A DNA stretch of 64,000 bases from CAWCVR01 sp963799105 (GCA_963799105.1 CAWCVR010000001.1:558001-622000), one strand, 5' to 3'; shown: positions 54,947 through 64,000, numbered from the stretch's first letter. Numbers and translations are program-made. Notes: generated by a model from the sequence alone, not told the origin.

Positions 54947-55030
54947 GCCGCAGAATATACGCGTCTGACCCCTTATTGTCAGCGGACTGTAACTGTTGCC
55001 GTAGGAAGCTGAACCCGAGAGGGGGAAGCG

Positions 55031-56125
55031 ATGAGAGACGGCGGCGTACAGTTTCTGTGGCGGAACCCGCGGCTGGCCGAGGGGTTCAAGACGGGCGTCT
55101 GCCTTCATGGGCACACCCTGCATTCCGAGGAGTGCCTGTGGTTTCTGCCGCGCTACCTGGAAGCGGTTCCGGGCGTGGCGCAAGCTATCCGTGCCTATCA
55201 GCGGGCCGGCGCGGATTTCTCGCGCGCTTACTGGACACCGCCGCTCACGCCCGCTTCGGCGCTGGCGCTTGAGCGGCAACAGATCGCCGGGTTGGGTTTG
55301 CGGCCCATCGTGTCGTTGACCGATCACGACAACATCGAAGCCGGCCTGGCCTTGCAGGTGACCGCGGACCGGCGGCGCGTGCCGCTATCGGTGGAGTGGA
55401 CTGTGCCGTACGAGGGTTCGGTCTTCCACCTGGGAATTCACAACCTGCCGCGCCAGTGGATGGCGGCTCTGGCGGCTTACACGGCGGCGCCGGAGGAAAC
55501 CTGGCTGCCGGAATTGTTGAGTGGGCTGGCGGTGGCGCCGGATACGCTCATCGTGCTGAACCATCCGTTCTGGCTGGAGGAGGGCGTGAGCGAGGCGGTG
55601 CACCGGCCGGCGCTCGCGGGGTTGCTGCGCGAATGCGGCGAGTGGATTCACGCGCTCGAAATGAACGGCACGCGGCCATGGGGGGAGAACGCCGATACCG
55701 TGGCGCTGGCGCACGCGCATTCGCGGCCAGTAATCTCCGGCGGCGATCGGCACGCCCGCGAACCGGCCGCCTGCCTCAACCTGACGAATGCGGCGACCTT
55801 CGCGGAGTTCGCCGCGGAGGTGCGCGCGGGCGAAAGCACGGTGGCGTTTCTGCCGCACTACCTTGAAAGCATGGCCATGCGGATTCTGCAAGCCAGCTGG
55901 GACATCCTGCGGCCGTATCCCGAATACCCGGGGCGGGAGCGGTGGACCGACCGGATCTTCTACCGCGGCGAGGATGGCGTGGCGCGGCCGCTGGGCACAA
56001 TCTGGGAGCGAGGGGCTCCGTGGATTGCGCGGGCGGCCGCGGCCGCGCTGGAACTGGCGGCAACCACTCGACTGCGCCAGGCGGTGCGGCTGTTCGCGAT
56101 GCGCCGCGGGGAGATTCTGCCGTGA
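55031..56125 (+). CDS. PHP-domain metal-dependent phosphoesterase
   Basis: 364 residues. The PHP metal ligands are visible: LHGHTLHSEE, SLTDHDNIEAG, SVEWTVPYEG with FHLGIHNL, LNHPFWLEE, and SGGDRHARE near the C-terminal side. PHP proteins include histidinol phosphatase, polymerase exonuclease subunits and nucleotide phosphoesterases; no subgroup stands out. GAGAGGGGGAAGCG sits before the ATG. The stop overlaps the GTG of the DUF2062 gene, so the two are coupled. Confidence 0.88.
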   Translation: MRDGGVQFLWRNPRLAEGFKTGVCLHGHTLHSEECLWFLPRYLEAVPGVAQAIRAYQRAGADFSRAYWTPPLTPASALALERQQIAGLGLRPIVSLTDHDNIEAGLALQVTADRRRVPLSVEWTVPYEGSVFHLGIHNLPRQWMAALAAYTAAPEETWLPELLSGLAVAPDTLIVLNHPFWLEEGVSEAVHRPALAGLLRECGEWIHALEMNGTRPWGENADTVALAHAHSRPVISGGDRHAREPAACLNLTNAATFAEFAAEVRAGESTVAFLPHYLESMAMRILQASWDILRPYPEYPGRERWTDRIFYRGEDGVARPLGTIWERGAPWIARAAAAALELAATTRLRQAVRLFAMRRGEILP

Positions 56126-56559
56126 ACCTGCGCCAGCGGCTGGAGGCACTTTCGCTGAAGGGGGTCGCGCCCGAGACCATGGCGCTGAGCGTGGCGCTGG
56201 CGGTGCTGCTGGGCGTCTTCCCGGTTTACGGATGTCCCACGCTGCTGTGCGCGGCTGCCGCTTTGCTGCTGCGGCTGAACCTGCCGGCCATGCAACTGGT
56301 GAACCTGCTGACCGCGCCGCTGCAACTCGCGCTGCTGGTGCCGTTCGGCCGGCTGGGCGGGCGACTGGTTCACATTCCCGCGGCGGCCGTGGCGCACCCC
56401 AGCGTGTGGCAGATAGCGGCAGGGCTGGGAGCGGCGCTGATCCACGCCGTGGCGGGGTGGTGCTCGGTGGCCGCACCGCTGGGGATTGTGCTGTGGCTGA
56501 CGCTGGGATCGAAGGACTATTTTGCCCGAGCGACGACCAGCGTCAGGTCGTCCGACTGA
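56122..56559 (+). CDS. DUF2062-domain membrane protein
   Basis: 145 residues from a GTG that overlaps the PHP stop (GTGA). The DUF2062 pattern is evident: MALSVALAVLLGVFPVYGCPT, LLLRLNLPAMQLVNLLTAPLQL, LVPFGRLGGRL, and a last helix AAPLGIVLWLTLG. Such proteins have three or four helices and often sit beside glycosyltransferase or lipid genes. Its 3' end overlaps the convergent phosphatase gene by 43 bases. Confidence 0.87.
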   Translation: MNLRQRLEALSLKGVAPETMALSVALAVLLGVFPVYGCPTLLCAAAALLLRLNLPAMQLVNLLTAPLQLALLVPFGRLGGRLVHIPAAAVAHPSVWQIAAGLGAALIHAVAGWCSVAAPLGIVLWLTLGSKDYFARATTSVRSSD

Positions 56560-59149
56560 TTGCCGGCGCTGAACTGCTGCACGGAGGCGAAAACGGATGT
56601 GACCACCCGTTCCAGTGGCATCCGCCGCGTCCGGCGCAGATCGTCGAGAAACCGGGATTCGCCGAACTCCTCCTCTCCGAGCATAGCCTCGGTGACACCA
56701 TCGCTGAAAATCGCCAGGAGATCGCCGGGATCGATGCGAATCTCGCGCGCCACGCAGTCCCACTTCTCGAACAGCCCGATGACCGTGGCCGTGGATTCCA
56801 GCCGGTCCACGCTTCCGTCCGCGCGCAACAGCATGGGCGGGTTATGGCCGCAGTTCACATAGCTCAGACGGCGCGACGAGTCATCGTAGACGCCGATGAA
56901 GAGCGTGGCATAATGTTGCGCCGCCGTGGACTTCCAGAGAATCCGGTTCACCTGTTGCAGGGTCTCGACAAGATCGGCCGGCGTCATCAGTCCCGTTGCG
57001 CCGCGGGTGAATCGGATGAGACTACGTAGATGAGCCTGCAGATTCGCCACCAAAAGCGCGGCGTGCACGCCTTTGCCGGAGACATCGGCCAGCACCAGTC
57101 CCACCTGGCCGCGGCCCAGTTCCAGGAAGTCGTAGTAATCTCCGCCGACACGCCAAGCCTGGAGACATCGCCCCGCGCATTCCAGCGTCTCCAGGTTCGG
57201 CGCGGTCTGAGGAAGTAGTCTGGCCTGGACCTCCTTGGCAATCTCCATTTCCCGGGCCGTGCGGCGTTCCGCTTCCAGCTTATTGGCGATGTCTTCGGCC
57301 AGGCGGAAGTTCTCCAGCGCCATGCCCGCCTGGCTGGCGACCGACGCCAGCAGGCGCTTGTCTTCGCCGGAGTAGGGCTCTTCGGACAAGCGCGGGCCGA
57401 GCGCCAGCAGTCCAACCAGCCGGCCTTCGCGACCCAGGATAGGGACCAGGCAGCCGGAATGGAGCGGCGCCAGCACCGCCGTCTCAGGGTCGTCCTCAAG
57501 ACCGGACGGCGGCAGTTCCCAGGGTTCGCCGCGGCGGGCCAGTTCCACCAGGGGCGGTGATGTGGGGCGAATGGTTTGAAGCTCAGGCCGCACCAAGCCG
57601 GCGGCGGCGCCCAGTTCGCCGTTGCCGGTCGCCAGATAGACCACCAGAGACGCCGGTTGGAGAGCCGCGCTGAGCTGGTTGTGAAGCAGTTGCGCCAGCG
57701 CCTCGCGGTTGGCGGCGGTGCGCGAGGTCTCCGCCAGATTCTCCAGGATGACGCGGGCGTCGTAGGCGCTGCGAAAGAACGCGCGGTCGATTCTGCCGCT
57801 CACCCGCGCGTGAACGCGCGACCCGCCCCACATCAGGGCCGTGCCGAAGACCGCCCCCAACTCGGTGTTCGTGGAATGGCCGATTCCGAATCCGAGGGGC
57901 AGACGAGCTAGCTGACGCCGCGAGCAGCAGCGTCAATCCGAAGCTGACGACGCACAGCAGAAGCAGGAAGCCGCGCTGCACCAGCAGGTAGCGCGCGCTA
58001 CGCCGCAGCAGAACGGGGATGTCCAGCACGCGCTGCTTGAAGACGGCGTAGGCGAACGAAGCCGGGACCAAAAGCAGCAAGGCATTAAGCGTCATGTCCA
58101 GCCAATCCGGCGACCGGAAAGCGGAGTAATGCTCGGCGCCCGCTCGTATTAACGGAGGGCCGAAGCCGGCTACGGTTCCCCAGAAGATCACGCGGATCTT
58201 GCGCCGCGATTCGGGTTCCCTTGCGTCGAAATAGTTGGCGGCGAGCGAGACCAGCCCGAGTGCCAGAAACGCGATGCGAGACGTCGAAGTCGAACCGGTC
58301 GGTGGCCTCAGGGCCGATGAGTTTCGACAAGGTGGCGGCGGGCCGGGAGACATCGGGGCGGCTCATCTCGCCGGCCCCCGCCAATCCGAAGACCAGGGAA
58401 GCCCATTTGAGCCATGGAAGCCGCCGGTCGATGGGAGAGCGTGCCGGGAACACCGCGCACAGGAAGTAGAACGAGGCCCCAATGCAGCCGAGGAAGACCC
58501 CGCTGTAAAGCTCCATCCAAGGCCGCAGTGGAGCGGGCACGGTTTGGTAGCCGGCCGGGAAACCCGGCGCCGAAACGAGACCGGCGAAGAAGCAGGCCAG
58601 CAGCCAGACGTTCCGGTCGTCCGGGCGCAGCAACAGAATGACCAATCCGACGGCGGCGAATGCCAGCAGCATCGAGGCCTGCAAGAGCCGGCCGGCGGCT
58701 GCCCGCAGACTGTCGGCGGTCCCCGCAATCTCCGAATTGGGGCGGAAGGTGCCCGTCATTTCGAGCGGAGCGGATCGGCCCGGACGCATAACCGTCAGAC
58801 GTACCGAATCCCCGGGGGCGCGAAGCCTCCAGAGTCTCTCTTGATCCGCCGCGTCCTCGACGCGGCGCCCGTCGAAGGCGACCACCCGGTCCCCGGCCCG
58901 CAATCCCGCCCTCTCAGCCGGACTGCCGGATTTCACGTTGGTCACGACATAGGCGCGCAGAGACGGCTGGTACGGGAAATCGAGGCCGAGTTCCACGGCG
59001 GCGGGCCGATCGAGCTGGGACGCGGCCATCCAGAAATAGGTATAGAGCACAGTGGCGGCCGCGAAAACGATGGCCATCGCCCGCAACGCGATGCGAAACC
59101 GGGGCGATCCGCGGCTATTCGAAGACGATGACGCTGGCATGGGCTCCAC
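56517..59149 (-). pseudogene. PDZ-membrane-GAF-SpoIIE (PP2C) phosphatase, two frameshifts
   Basis: Three overlapping frames join into one protein of about 877 residues. Frame 1 (59149 to ~58280) has an N-terminal helix, a PDZ domain (VVTNVKSGSPAERAGLRAGD, VVAFDGRRV) and several membrane helices. Frame 2 (~58280-57905) has RIAFLALGLVSLAANYFDAR, KIRVIFWGTVAGFGPPLIRAG and more helices. Frame 3 (~57900-56517) has a GAF domain and a SpoIIE phosphatase: VGGDYYDF, LVLADVSGKGVHAALL, YVNCGHNPPM, LAIFSDGVTEAM, SDDLTLVV. One-base changes near 58280 and 57900 repair it. Partner-switching phosphatases of this kind control anti-sigma antagonists. Real decay or sequence error cannot be separated here. Confidence 0.82.
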
Positions 59150-59305
59150 GTCCTTTTATATCTGAAATCCGCTTGCCACGGACAGGGGGCGAGCCATGGC
59201 GGCACATTCCGCCGAGGTCCTGCCGGGGCCGCGGCGGCCGGTTTCACTTGCGCCGCGCAGGGCAGCCGGACTGGCCGGAGCGATGCGCCGGGCCGAACCC
59301 GCCGC

Positions 59306-60526
59306 TCACGCGCACGCCGGCGGGCAGTTGGCGCTATCGGAGTTCGACCTCCAATTCGGGGCCGCAGCCGGCGGGGGAAAGGACGCTGCGCGGTGCATCG
59401 CCAATATCCGTTCGAGCAGCGGCGGAATCTCGTACACGGCCGCGTTGCGCGTGGCCAGAGCGCGCTCGCGGAAGCGGGGGAAGCGCGCGGGATCGAGCAG
59501 CGTTTCCACGGCCCTGGGAATTTCCCGGAAACCGCCGACGGCCACGCCCACCTGGCGCTCCTCCACCCAGTCGGCGTTGTAGCGCTCGTGGGCCAGGGTC
59601 CAGGCGTTGCGCTCGACGATCACCGGCAGCCCTTTGGCCAGCGCCTCGCTGATGCTGCCTGGGCCGGGCTTGCCGATGAAGAAATCGGCCAGTTCCATGT
59701 AGCGCGGAATGTCGCGCGTGAAACCCTCGACGAACATGGGAATGCGCGGATGCATGGCGCGCAACTCCGCCGCCGCGCGCTGGTGCCTGCCGCACAGCAG
59801 GATCAACTGGACGGAGCCGCGGGCGCGGTCGAGGGCGCGGGCGATCTTCACCATCTCCATGGAGCCCTCGCCGCCGAAGAGCACGAGGCCGGTGGGGCGG
59901 CCGGGATGGAGCCCGAGGCGCGCGAGCTCGCCGTTGCGGTCGGGATTGACGGCCGAGTAGAACCTGGGGTGCAGGATCATGCCCGAGGCGCGCAGAATCC
60001 GCGATTCGGGGAGCCCCACGCGGCGGGCCTGCGCGGCGGCGCGGTCGCTGCCGCAGATGACGTACTGATCCAGGCGCTCGATCCAGAAGTGCGGCGGGTA
60101 GTCGGCGATATCGGTGAGGACTGTGACGTAGGGCGTGCCCGGCCAGGCGCGGTCCAGGGCCTCCTTGAGAGAGCGGTTGTAGTGCGGAATCAGCGAGACC
60201 ACCAGGTCGGGGCGGTATGCGCTCCAGTGGCGGCGCAGCACCTCGACCTGCGCGGGGTGCGACATGCGGATCAGCAGGTGCATGAGGGGAATCAACTGCG
60301 CGGAGCCGAGCGTCCAGCCGCGGCGCAGCATGATGTTGTAAACCTCCTGGAACTGGATGCCGGTGGACTTACGGATGAAGTCGATGGAATCGAGCATCTC
60401 CTGGATGGAGAACAACCGCACGTCCCAGGGAAGGCCCCGCTCGCGGATGACTTCGCACAAGGCGTTGGCGGCGGCGCGATGGCCACCGCCGGCATCGATG
60501 TAGACCATGGCGATTCTGGGTCTCAT
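59306..60526 (-). CDS. MGDG-synthase-like glycosyltransferase (GT28)
   Basis: 406 residues. The N-terminal acceptor domain begins IAMVYIDAGGGHRAAANALCEVI (the GGGHR motif) and contains YNIMLRRGWTLGSA. The C-terminal donor domain has LVLFGGEGSMEMVKIAR and ADFFIGKPGPGSISEALAKGLPVIVE, the nucleotide-sugar binding site. Relatives make mono- or diglucosyl/galactosyl-diacylglycerol at the membrane face. Its start overlaps the stop of the TPR gene (ATGA). The last ~20 residues are low complexity. Confidence 0.9.
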   Translation of the reverse strand: MRPRIAMVYIDAGGGHRAAANALCEVIRERGLPWDVRLFSIQEMLDSIDFIRKSTGIQFQEVYNIMLRRGWTLGSAQLIPLMHLLIRMSHPAQVEVLRRHWSAYRPDLVVSLIPHYNRSLKEALDRAWPGTPYVTVLTDIADYPPHFWIERLDQYVICGSDRAAAQARRVGLPESRILRASGMILHPRFYSAVNPDRNGELARLGLHPGRPTGLVLFGGEGSMEMVKIARALDRARGSVQLILLCGRHQRAAAELRAMHPRIPMFVEGFTRDIPRYMELADFFIGKPGPGSISEALAKGLPVIVERNAWTLAHERYNADWVEERQVGVAVGGFREIPRAVETLLDPARFPRFRERALATRNAAVYEIPPLLERILAMHRAASFPPPAAAPNWRSNSDSANCPPACA

Positions 60527-61533
60527 CGGGGCCTTTCGGTTTTGGCGACGGTTCGACGTTGTTTTTCCAGGACCAGGGCAAGCTGCGCGCGGGCGTCGGC
60601 GGCGGATGGCGCGTTGCCTTCGGGCGGCTGGGCGAGATAGGTTCGCAGGTAGCTCTCGGCCCTGGGCAGGTCGCTCCCACAGGCCAGCAGGCGCTGGGCG
60701 GCGCGGTAGAACGGCGTGAGATCGTCCGGCACTTCACGCGCCGCGGCTTCCAGGACGGCATCGAGCGCGGCCCACTGGGCGCGGGCGGCGTGGATGTCCG
60801 CCAGGATCGCGTAGGCGTCCACGCGATCGGGGTCCAAGGCGAGCGCGCCGGCGGCGGACTTGAGGGCTTCGTCAAACCGCGGCGGGGCGCTGGAGACATA
60901 GAACAGGGCCAGGGCCACCCGTGCCTGGTAACTGGGGGGCTGGATTTCGGCCGCGCGGCGGAGGCACGCTTCGGCATCGGCGGTCTGCTTACGGTAAGCC
61001 GCCAGGCGCGCCTGCGCCAGAAGGCCGGCAACCGGATCGATGGCGAGCAGACGGGCGGCGGTTTCGGTGGCGCGGCGCGAATCGCCGCCGATGATGGCGG
61101 GCGCGAGCAGGTAGAACTCCATGAGGTCGCGCACCGCCTGCGTGTCGCGCGGGTCGAGCGCGAGTGCGGTATCGATCTCCGAGCGAAAGCGGCGCGCCAG
61201 CAGAACCTGCTGGATCACGTTCGAGTGCTGCGCCATCACGCCCAGGCATTCGGCCACCTGGCGGTGGTATTTGGCGGTGCGTCCATCGAGCGCCACGGCC
61301 TTTTCGGCGAGGGGCAGGGGCGAATCACGGTCGCCAAACGCGTTGCGCACCTGGGAGAGCAGGAAATTCGCCAGCGGGCCGGCGGGGGCGTCGGCGAGCC
61401 GCGCCTCCACTATGGTCCGCGCCCGTTTCCAGTGGCCGGCTTCGATCAACTGTTCGGGCTCGGTCTGCGCGGCGAGACAGCCGTGAATGAGCAGCGCCGC
61501 GAAGGCAATGCGGACTGTGGACGCGCGTGGCAT
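60523..61533 (-). CDS. Secreted TPR-repeat protein
   Basis: 336 residues. A signal peptide (IAFAALLIHGCLAAQ) is followed by tetratricopeptide-like helices: SPLPLAEKAVALDGRTAKYHRQ, ARRFRSEIDTALALDPRDTQ, DEALKSAAGALALDPDRVDAYAIL. It would be a periplasmic protein-interaction scaffold. Overlap with the glycosyltransferase gene suggests they work together in envelope lipid synthesis, which is inferred only. Confidence 0.85.
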   Translation of the reverse strand: MPRASTVRIAFAALLIHGCLAAQTEPEQLIEAGHWKRARTIVEARLADAPAGPLANFLLSQVRNAFGDRDSPLPLAEKAVALDGRTAKYHRQVAECLGVMAQHSNVIQQVLLARRFRSEIDTALALDPRDTQAVRDLMEFYLLAPAIIGGDSRRATETAARLLAIDPVAGLLAQARLAAYRKQTADAEACLRRAAEIQPPSYQARVALALFYVSSAPPRFDEALKSAAGALALDPDRVDAYAILADIHAARAQWAALDAVLEAAAREVPDDLTPFYRAAQRLLACGSDLPRAESYLRTYLAQPPEGNAPSAADARAQLALVLEKQRRTVAKTERPR

Positions 61534-62159
61534 GAAAGCGGCGCCGTGCCGGGCCGGTGGTTCGATTATGCGAGATCGGAGTTACACCGCAATTACAGTA
61601 AGCTTACGAAACGGAGTTAGGGGAAGTTCCGCGCGGCCAACATACCAATGTCAGCCAACCGCCACCCTGGCGGCCGCCGCGCCGTGGGCTCCTGCGCGCA
61701 GCGCGGCGTCTCTGGAGCGTGTCAGCCAATCGCCATCGTGGCGGCCGCCGCACCGACAGGCGCCCTGCCCTTGAATTTGGCGCCCCGTACCGCAGAAAGA
61801 CCGTCCCCCAGTGCCGCGCCGCCGGCGCTGCCCTTTGGGGTGGAGGCGAAGCTCACACGCCGGGCATGGCGAGCCAGGCAAGCAGCGAAGCCAAGGAGCG
61901 CTTCGTTCGGACGGCGGCCGGCGTCGACGATCCACGCGCATGTGCGGCCTGCCCGGACCGGTCCCGACACGGCCGAGCAAGAACCGGGCGTTACCCTGTG
62001 TCATGATTGGATAGAGGGTAGTGGCCGATGTCCACATTTGGGATTGTTGGCGAAGAGATCGACAAACAGGCCGCGCTGGCCAGCGTCGCTCTTTAAGGCA
62101 TCTCCGGCGTTAGCGCCGGCACGAACGCAAGGCAGTCGCTCCCACGCGCTGTCCTTGGG
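61534..62159. other. Intergenic stretch with a short direct repeat
   Basis: About 625 bases between the TPR gene and the antitoxin-like gene. It contains the direct repeat at 61648-61752. Several overlapping frames exist on both strands but none has a family-like pattern. Confidence 0.5.
61648..61752. repeat. Two direct copies of a ~34-base motif
   Basis: TGTCAGCCAACCGCCACC and TGTCAGCCAATCGCCATC, each followed by (C/G)TGGCGGCCGCCGC, are 71 bases apart. Each copy contains a GGCGGCCGCC palindrome. Confidence 0.65.
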
Positions 62160-62492
62160 ATGCTTGGGCCATATTCGGCGGCGAAGTTCTTTGCGGAGCG
62201 CGTCGTGCAGGCTGACGCGTTCAACGCCGAACTGGTTCGGGAACTCCACTCCAAAATGCTTCCGCTGGAGCGCATGGCTGACGACATGCTCGCCGATGCC
62301 AGGCAACGGGGTTACTTCGACGATCCGGACGCGGCCGAACCGCTTGGTTGGCTGGAAACATGCAACGAGCAGGTGAAGGATTGCATGGTGGCGCTGGAGT
62401 CCATGCTGGATTCGCAGCTTGATAACCTCCTGGCTGTGGCGTTGGAGGAGCACCAGCGGGGCGAGACCGTTCCGCTGGACCCGGTCCTCTGA
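62160..62492 (+). CDS. Putative antitoxin upstream of a RelE-like toxin
   Basis: 110 residues, acidic and all-helical: FFAERVVQADAFNAELVREL, LPLERMADDMLADARQRGYF, EQVKDCMVALESMLDSQLDN. No DNA-binding fold is obvious. The stop (TGA) is immediately followed by the GTG of a RelE-like gene, so it holds the antitoxin position. The family is not recognised. Confidence 0.6.
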   Translation: MLGPYSAAKFFAERVVQADAFNAELVRELHSKMLPLERMADDMLADARQRGYFDDPDAAEPLGWLETCNEQVKDCMVALESMLDSQLDNLLAVALEEHQRGETVPLDPVL

Positions 62493-62758
62493 GTGAGCGG
62501 TTACAGCGTTTCAATATCCGGGCCAGCCGGGAAGTACTTGCAGCGGTGTGACGCGCCGACACGTGACCGGTTGCGGCAAAAGTTCGAGAAGCTGAAGGCG
62601 GATCCGTTCGACCCGCGGAACTCGAAACCGCTGGTGGCCGGAACGATCGGAGATCGGCGAGAGTCGGGCATCTCCGAATCCTATTCCTGGTGCAGGGCTT
62701 CGACATCGTCGTTGCGGAGATCGGCCCTCGCGGCGAGATCTACAAGCACGGGCATTGA
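62493..62758 (+). pseudogene. RelE/ParE-like toxin, one frameshift
   Basis: SGYSVSISGPAGKYLQRCD, LRQKFEKLKADPFDPRNSKPL is in one frame. After a one-base shift near 62645 the next frame gives RVGHLRILFLVQGFDIVVAE, IGPRGEIYKHGH and a stop. Together they make a ~88-residue RelE-fold protein with the typical final strand. RelE toxins cleave mRNA on the ribosome. The break may be real or an indel error. Confidence 0.75.
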
Positions 62759-63306
62759 TCGCACTCGCGGACCGATCTATCCAAAGGGAGACGAGAGACG
62801 GAGTCTCTCAGCGGCCACAAAGGACCGAAGGCCGGCACACCAGACCCCCGATGTCCAAAATGCCGGGGAGCCGCGCAACTGTCACGCCCCAGTGACCTGC
62901 AAGCGATCGAAACGGGTGGTGAGCGCGGAAGGAATCGAACCTTCAACTGTGCTGGTTCAGCGTCAAGTGGAGAGCGGGCGTTCCCCGTTAGCGAGTATAA
63001 CGCCATTTCGGCGAGCCAGTCTGGGAGGACATCTCCCAACGCATTGGCGGGTGGTGGAACGGGCGGCGGCTGAAACTGCAACTGGTTTCAAAAAGGAAAA
63101 CATGTTGGGTGGTCCGTGCTCACACGGCCGGGCGTGGATGTAAAACAAAACTGGCTACGGAAGAAATAGTGACGGCCCGAACGCTCACACTCCCCACCAC
63201 GCGACTTCCGTGTGGGCCACTTTCCGAAATGCCGCTTTCACGGCCAGTCAGCGGCAGGTTGTGAGCGATTGAGCTAGAATAGCATCGGATTGCGAGTCTC
63301 AAGTAA
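62759..63306. other. Intergenic stretch with tRNA remnant
   Basis: About 550 bases after the RelE-like gene. Apart from the tRNA 3' remnant at 62917-62947, nothing supports a gene. The minus-strand peptide around 62950-63050 is a common spurious translation next to tRNA-like DNA. Confidence 0.5.
62917..62947 (-). other. tRNA 3'-end remnant (T arm, acceptor, CCA)
   Basis: On the minus strand GAAGG-TTCGATT-CCTTC is a perfect T arm, followed by CGCGCTC, discriminator A and CCA. No partner GAGCGCG or anticodon arm is found at the right distance upstream. A 3' tRNA piece without its 5' part is the usual form of an att site left by an integrated element. Confidence 0.65.
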
Positions 63307-64000
63307 ATGGTCTCCACCTACTCCGTTGGGAAAATCAGATGCCTTGCCGCGCTGTTGGGCGTGCTGGCTGCAATACCGGCTGCGGGACAATTCGTGCAGG
63401 ATCCACCGCCCGAGCTCTCCTTTCTTTCGACCATTCTCAAAGTCAGAAAGAACATTCCCTACGAGATCTGGGGGGAAGTGAAATTCCCGCCCAACCGGGA
63501 CATCGGTCCGGCCAGACAGGGCAAGCATTGGTTCATTTTGGCCGAAGCCGCGAGCGGCGCGGATATGGTAGCGGAATGGAACAAGATCAAGCCAGTGTTC
63601 CTGCAGAACGGCTGGACCGTCGTCAAAGAATATCGGGCGGGCGGATTGCTGGAGGTGCTGCACTACGCCAAGAACGGCGTCGAGGCCTGGGCGAACATGG
63701 ACAACGACTTTTCAAATTTTCGTCTGGACGCGATCGAAATCGCTCCGCTGCCCTTTACTCTGACGCTCGCCGCGCCTGCCGCGACTCCCGAGAAAATCGC
63801 GACCGATAAGGGAGACTTTCCGTATCTGGCGCCGCTCCCCGGATCGAAATTTCATCGCGGCGGCTGGGATAACGCACCTTTTCGGGTGATGCCGCCGGGC
63901 GCCAAAGAGGCGGAAACCCTCTGTGTCAATATGACTGAGACACCTTCCCCGCCGGTAATTACTGTCGAGGGCGGAGAAGGAATTCATGTTCTATGCTCAA
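63307..64000 (+). CDS. Secreted protein, possibly OmpA-family N-terminus (cut by window end)
   Basis: 231 codons to the window edge. A signal peptide (IRCLAALLGVLAAIPAAGQ) leads to FVQDPPPELSFLSTILKVRK, GKHWFILAEAASGADMVAEW, FLQNGWTVVKEYRAGGLLEV, and FPYLAPLPGSKFHRGGWDNAPFRV. The last string resembles the region before OmpA/MotB domains in some secreted proteins, so an OmpA-like C-terminus may follow outside the window. The ATG at 63307 has no strong Shine-Dalgarno. Confidence 0.7.
   Translation, partial: MVSTYSVGKIRCLAALLGVLAAIPAAGQFVQDPPPELSFLSTILKVRKNIPYEIWGEVKFPPNRDIGPARQGKHWFILAEAASGADMVAEWNKIKPVFLQNGWTVVKEYRAGGLLEVLHYAKNGVEAWANMDNDFSNFRLDAIEIAPLPFTLTLAAPAATPEKIATDKGDFPYLAPLPGSKFHRGGWDNAPFRVMPPGAKEAETLCVNMTETPSPPVITVEGGEGIHVLCS

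Noticed and set aside
62950..63060. Complete class II tRNA upstream of the CCA remnant
   Set aside because: The would-be 5' acceptor (GGAGATG) does not pair with CGCGCTC and no clean anticodon stem could be built.
62740..63081. 113-codon minus-strand gene containing a WLAEMALYSLTGNARSP-like peptide
   Set aside because: This is a common spurious translation adjoining tRNA-like DNA; it overlaps the tRNA remnant and the RelE end.

Overview
The window looks like chromosomal DNA from an Acidobacteriota bacterium of the Solibacter/Bryobacterales type. This is inferred from gene content, not from a marker search. The pointers are high GC, a PadR regulator coupled to an acidobacterial-type macrolide-export permease (ADOP), an ECF sigma factor of the TIGR02999 type coupled to a Ser/Thr kinase with a TPR-like tail, a PEP-CTERM protein, an Uma2-family protein, and many short palindromic GC-rich intergenic repeats. 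No rRNA gene is present. One tRNA gene (initiator Met) is seen, plus the 3' remnant of another tRNA.

Layout. 1-5.2 kb: CorC/HlyC-type membrane protein, penicillin-acylase-family hydrolase, peroxiredoxin and a small secreted protein. 5.5-17.3 kb: a tightly packed minus-strand cluster of HAD phosphatase, phosphoketolase, class I fructose-bisphosphate aldolase, small membrane protein, mannose-6-phosphate isomerase, HAD-IIB phosphatase, GH130-type enzyme, proton-pumping P-type ATPase and PPK2 polyphosphate kinase, ending in a truncated second ATPase and preceded by a PRC-barrel protein. 18.0-18.9 kb: truncated RND adaptor and NRAMP genes. 18.9-22.0 kb: sigma factor/kinase pair. 22.1-24.1 kb: a decayed RecQ-phosphoribosyltransferase/DprA pair. 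25.2-29.6 kb: tRNA-fMet, GH115 glycosidase and methyltransferase. 29.7-35.2 kb: a mobile-element-rich stretch with a group II intron, a tandem composite repeat and an rve-type insertion sequence. 35.3-41.7 kb: recO, glyQ, glyS and ppdK. 41.8-46.5 kb: a toxin-antitoxin-rich stretch (three VapBC-like pairs, one MNT/HEPN pair, a HicB remnant), interrupted by a partial second copy of the ppdK 3' end and its terminator. 46.5-51.9 kb: hypothetical protein, PEP-CTERM protein, M16 peptidase, RlmN and photolyase. 52-61.5 kb: PadR/ADOP, PHP protein, DUF2062 protein, a PDZ-GAF-SpoIIE phosphatase, an MGDG-synthase-like glycosyltransferase and a TPR protein. 62-64 kb: a RelE-like pair, a tRNA 3' remnant and a secreted protein cut by the window end.

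Working together: the 5.7-16.4 kb cluster combines fructose-6-phosphate cleavage to acetyl phosphate, triose interconversion, mannose phosphate handling, polyphosphate/nucleotide phosphotransfer and proton export. It uses repeated stop/start overlaps, so it is probably one transcription unit for energy or pH stress.

Many otherwise intact genes carry a single frameshift or one in-frame stop (recO, glyS, the M16 peptidase, one vapC, the SpoIIE phosphatase twice, relE, dprA, the HEPN gene). glyS is essential, so part of these breaks is probably sequencing or assembly error rather than biology.
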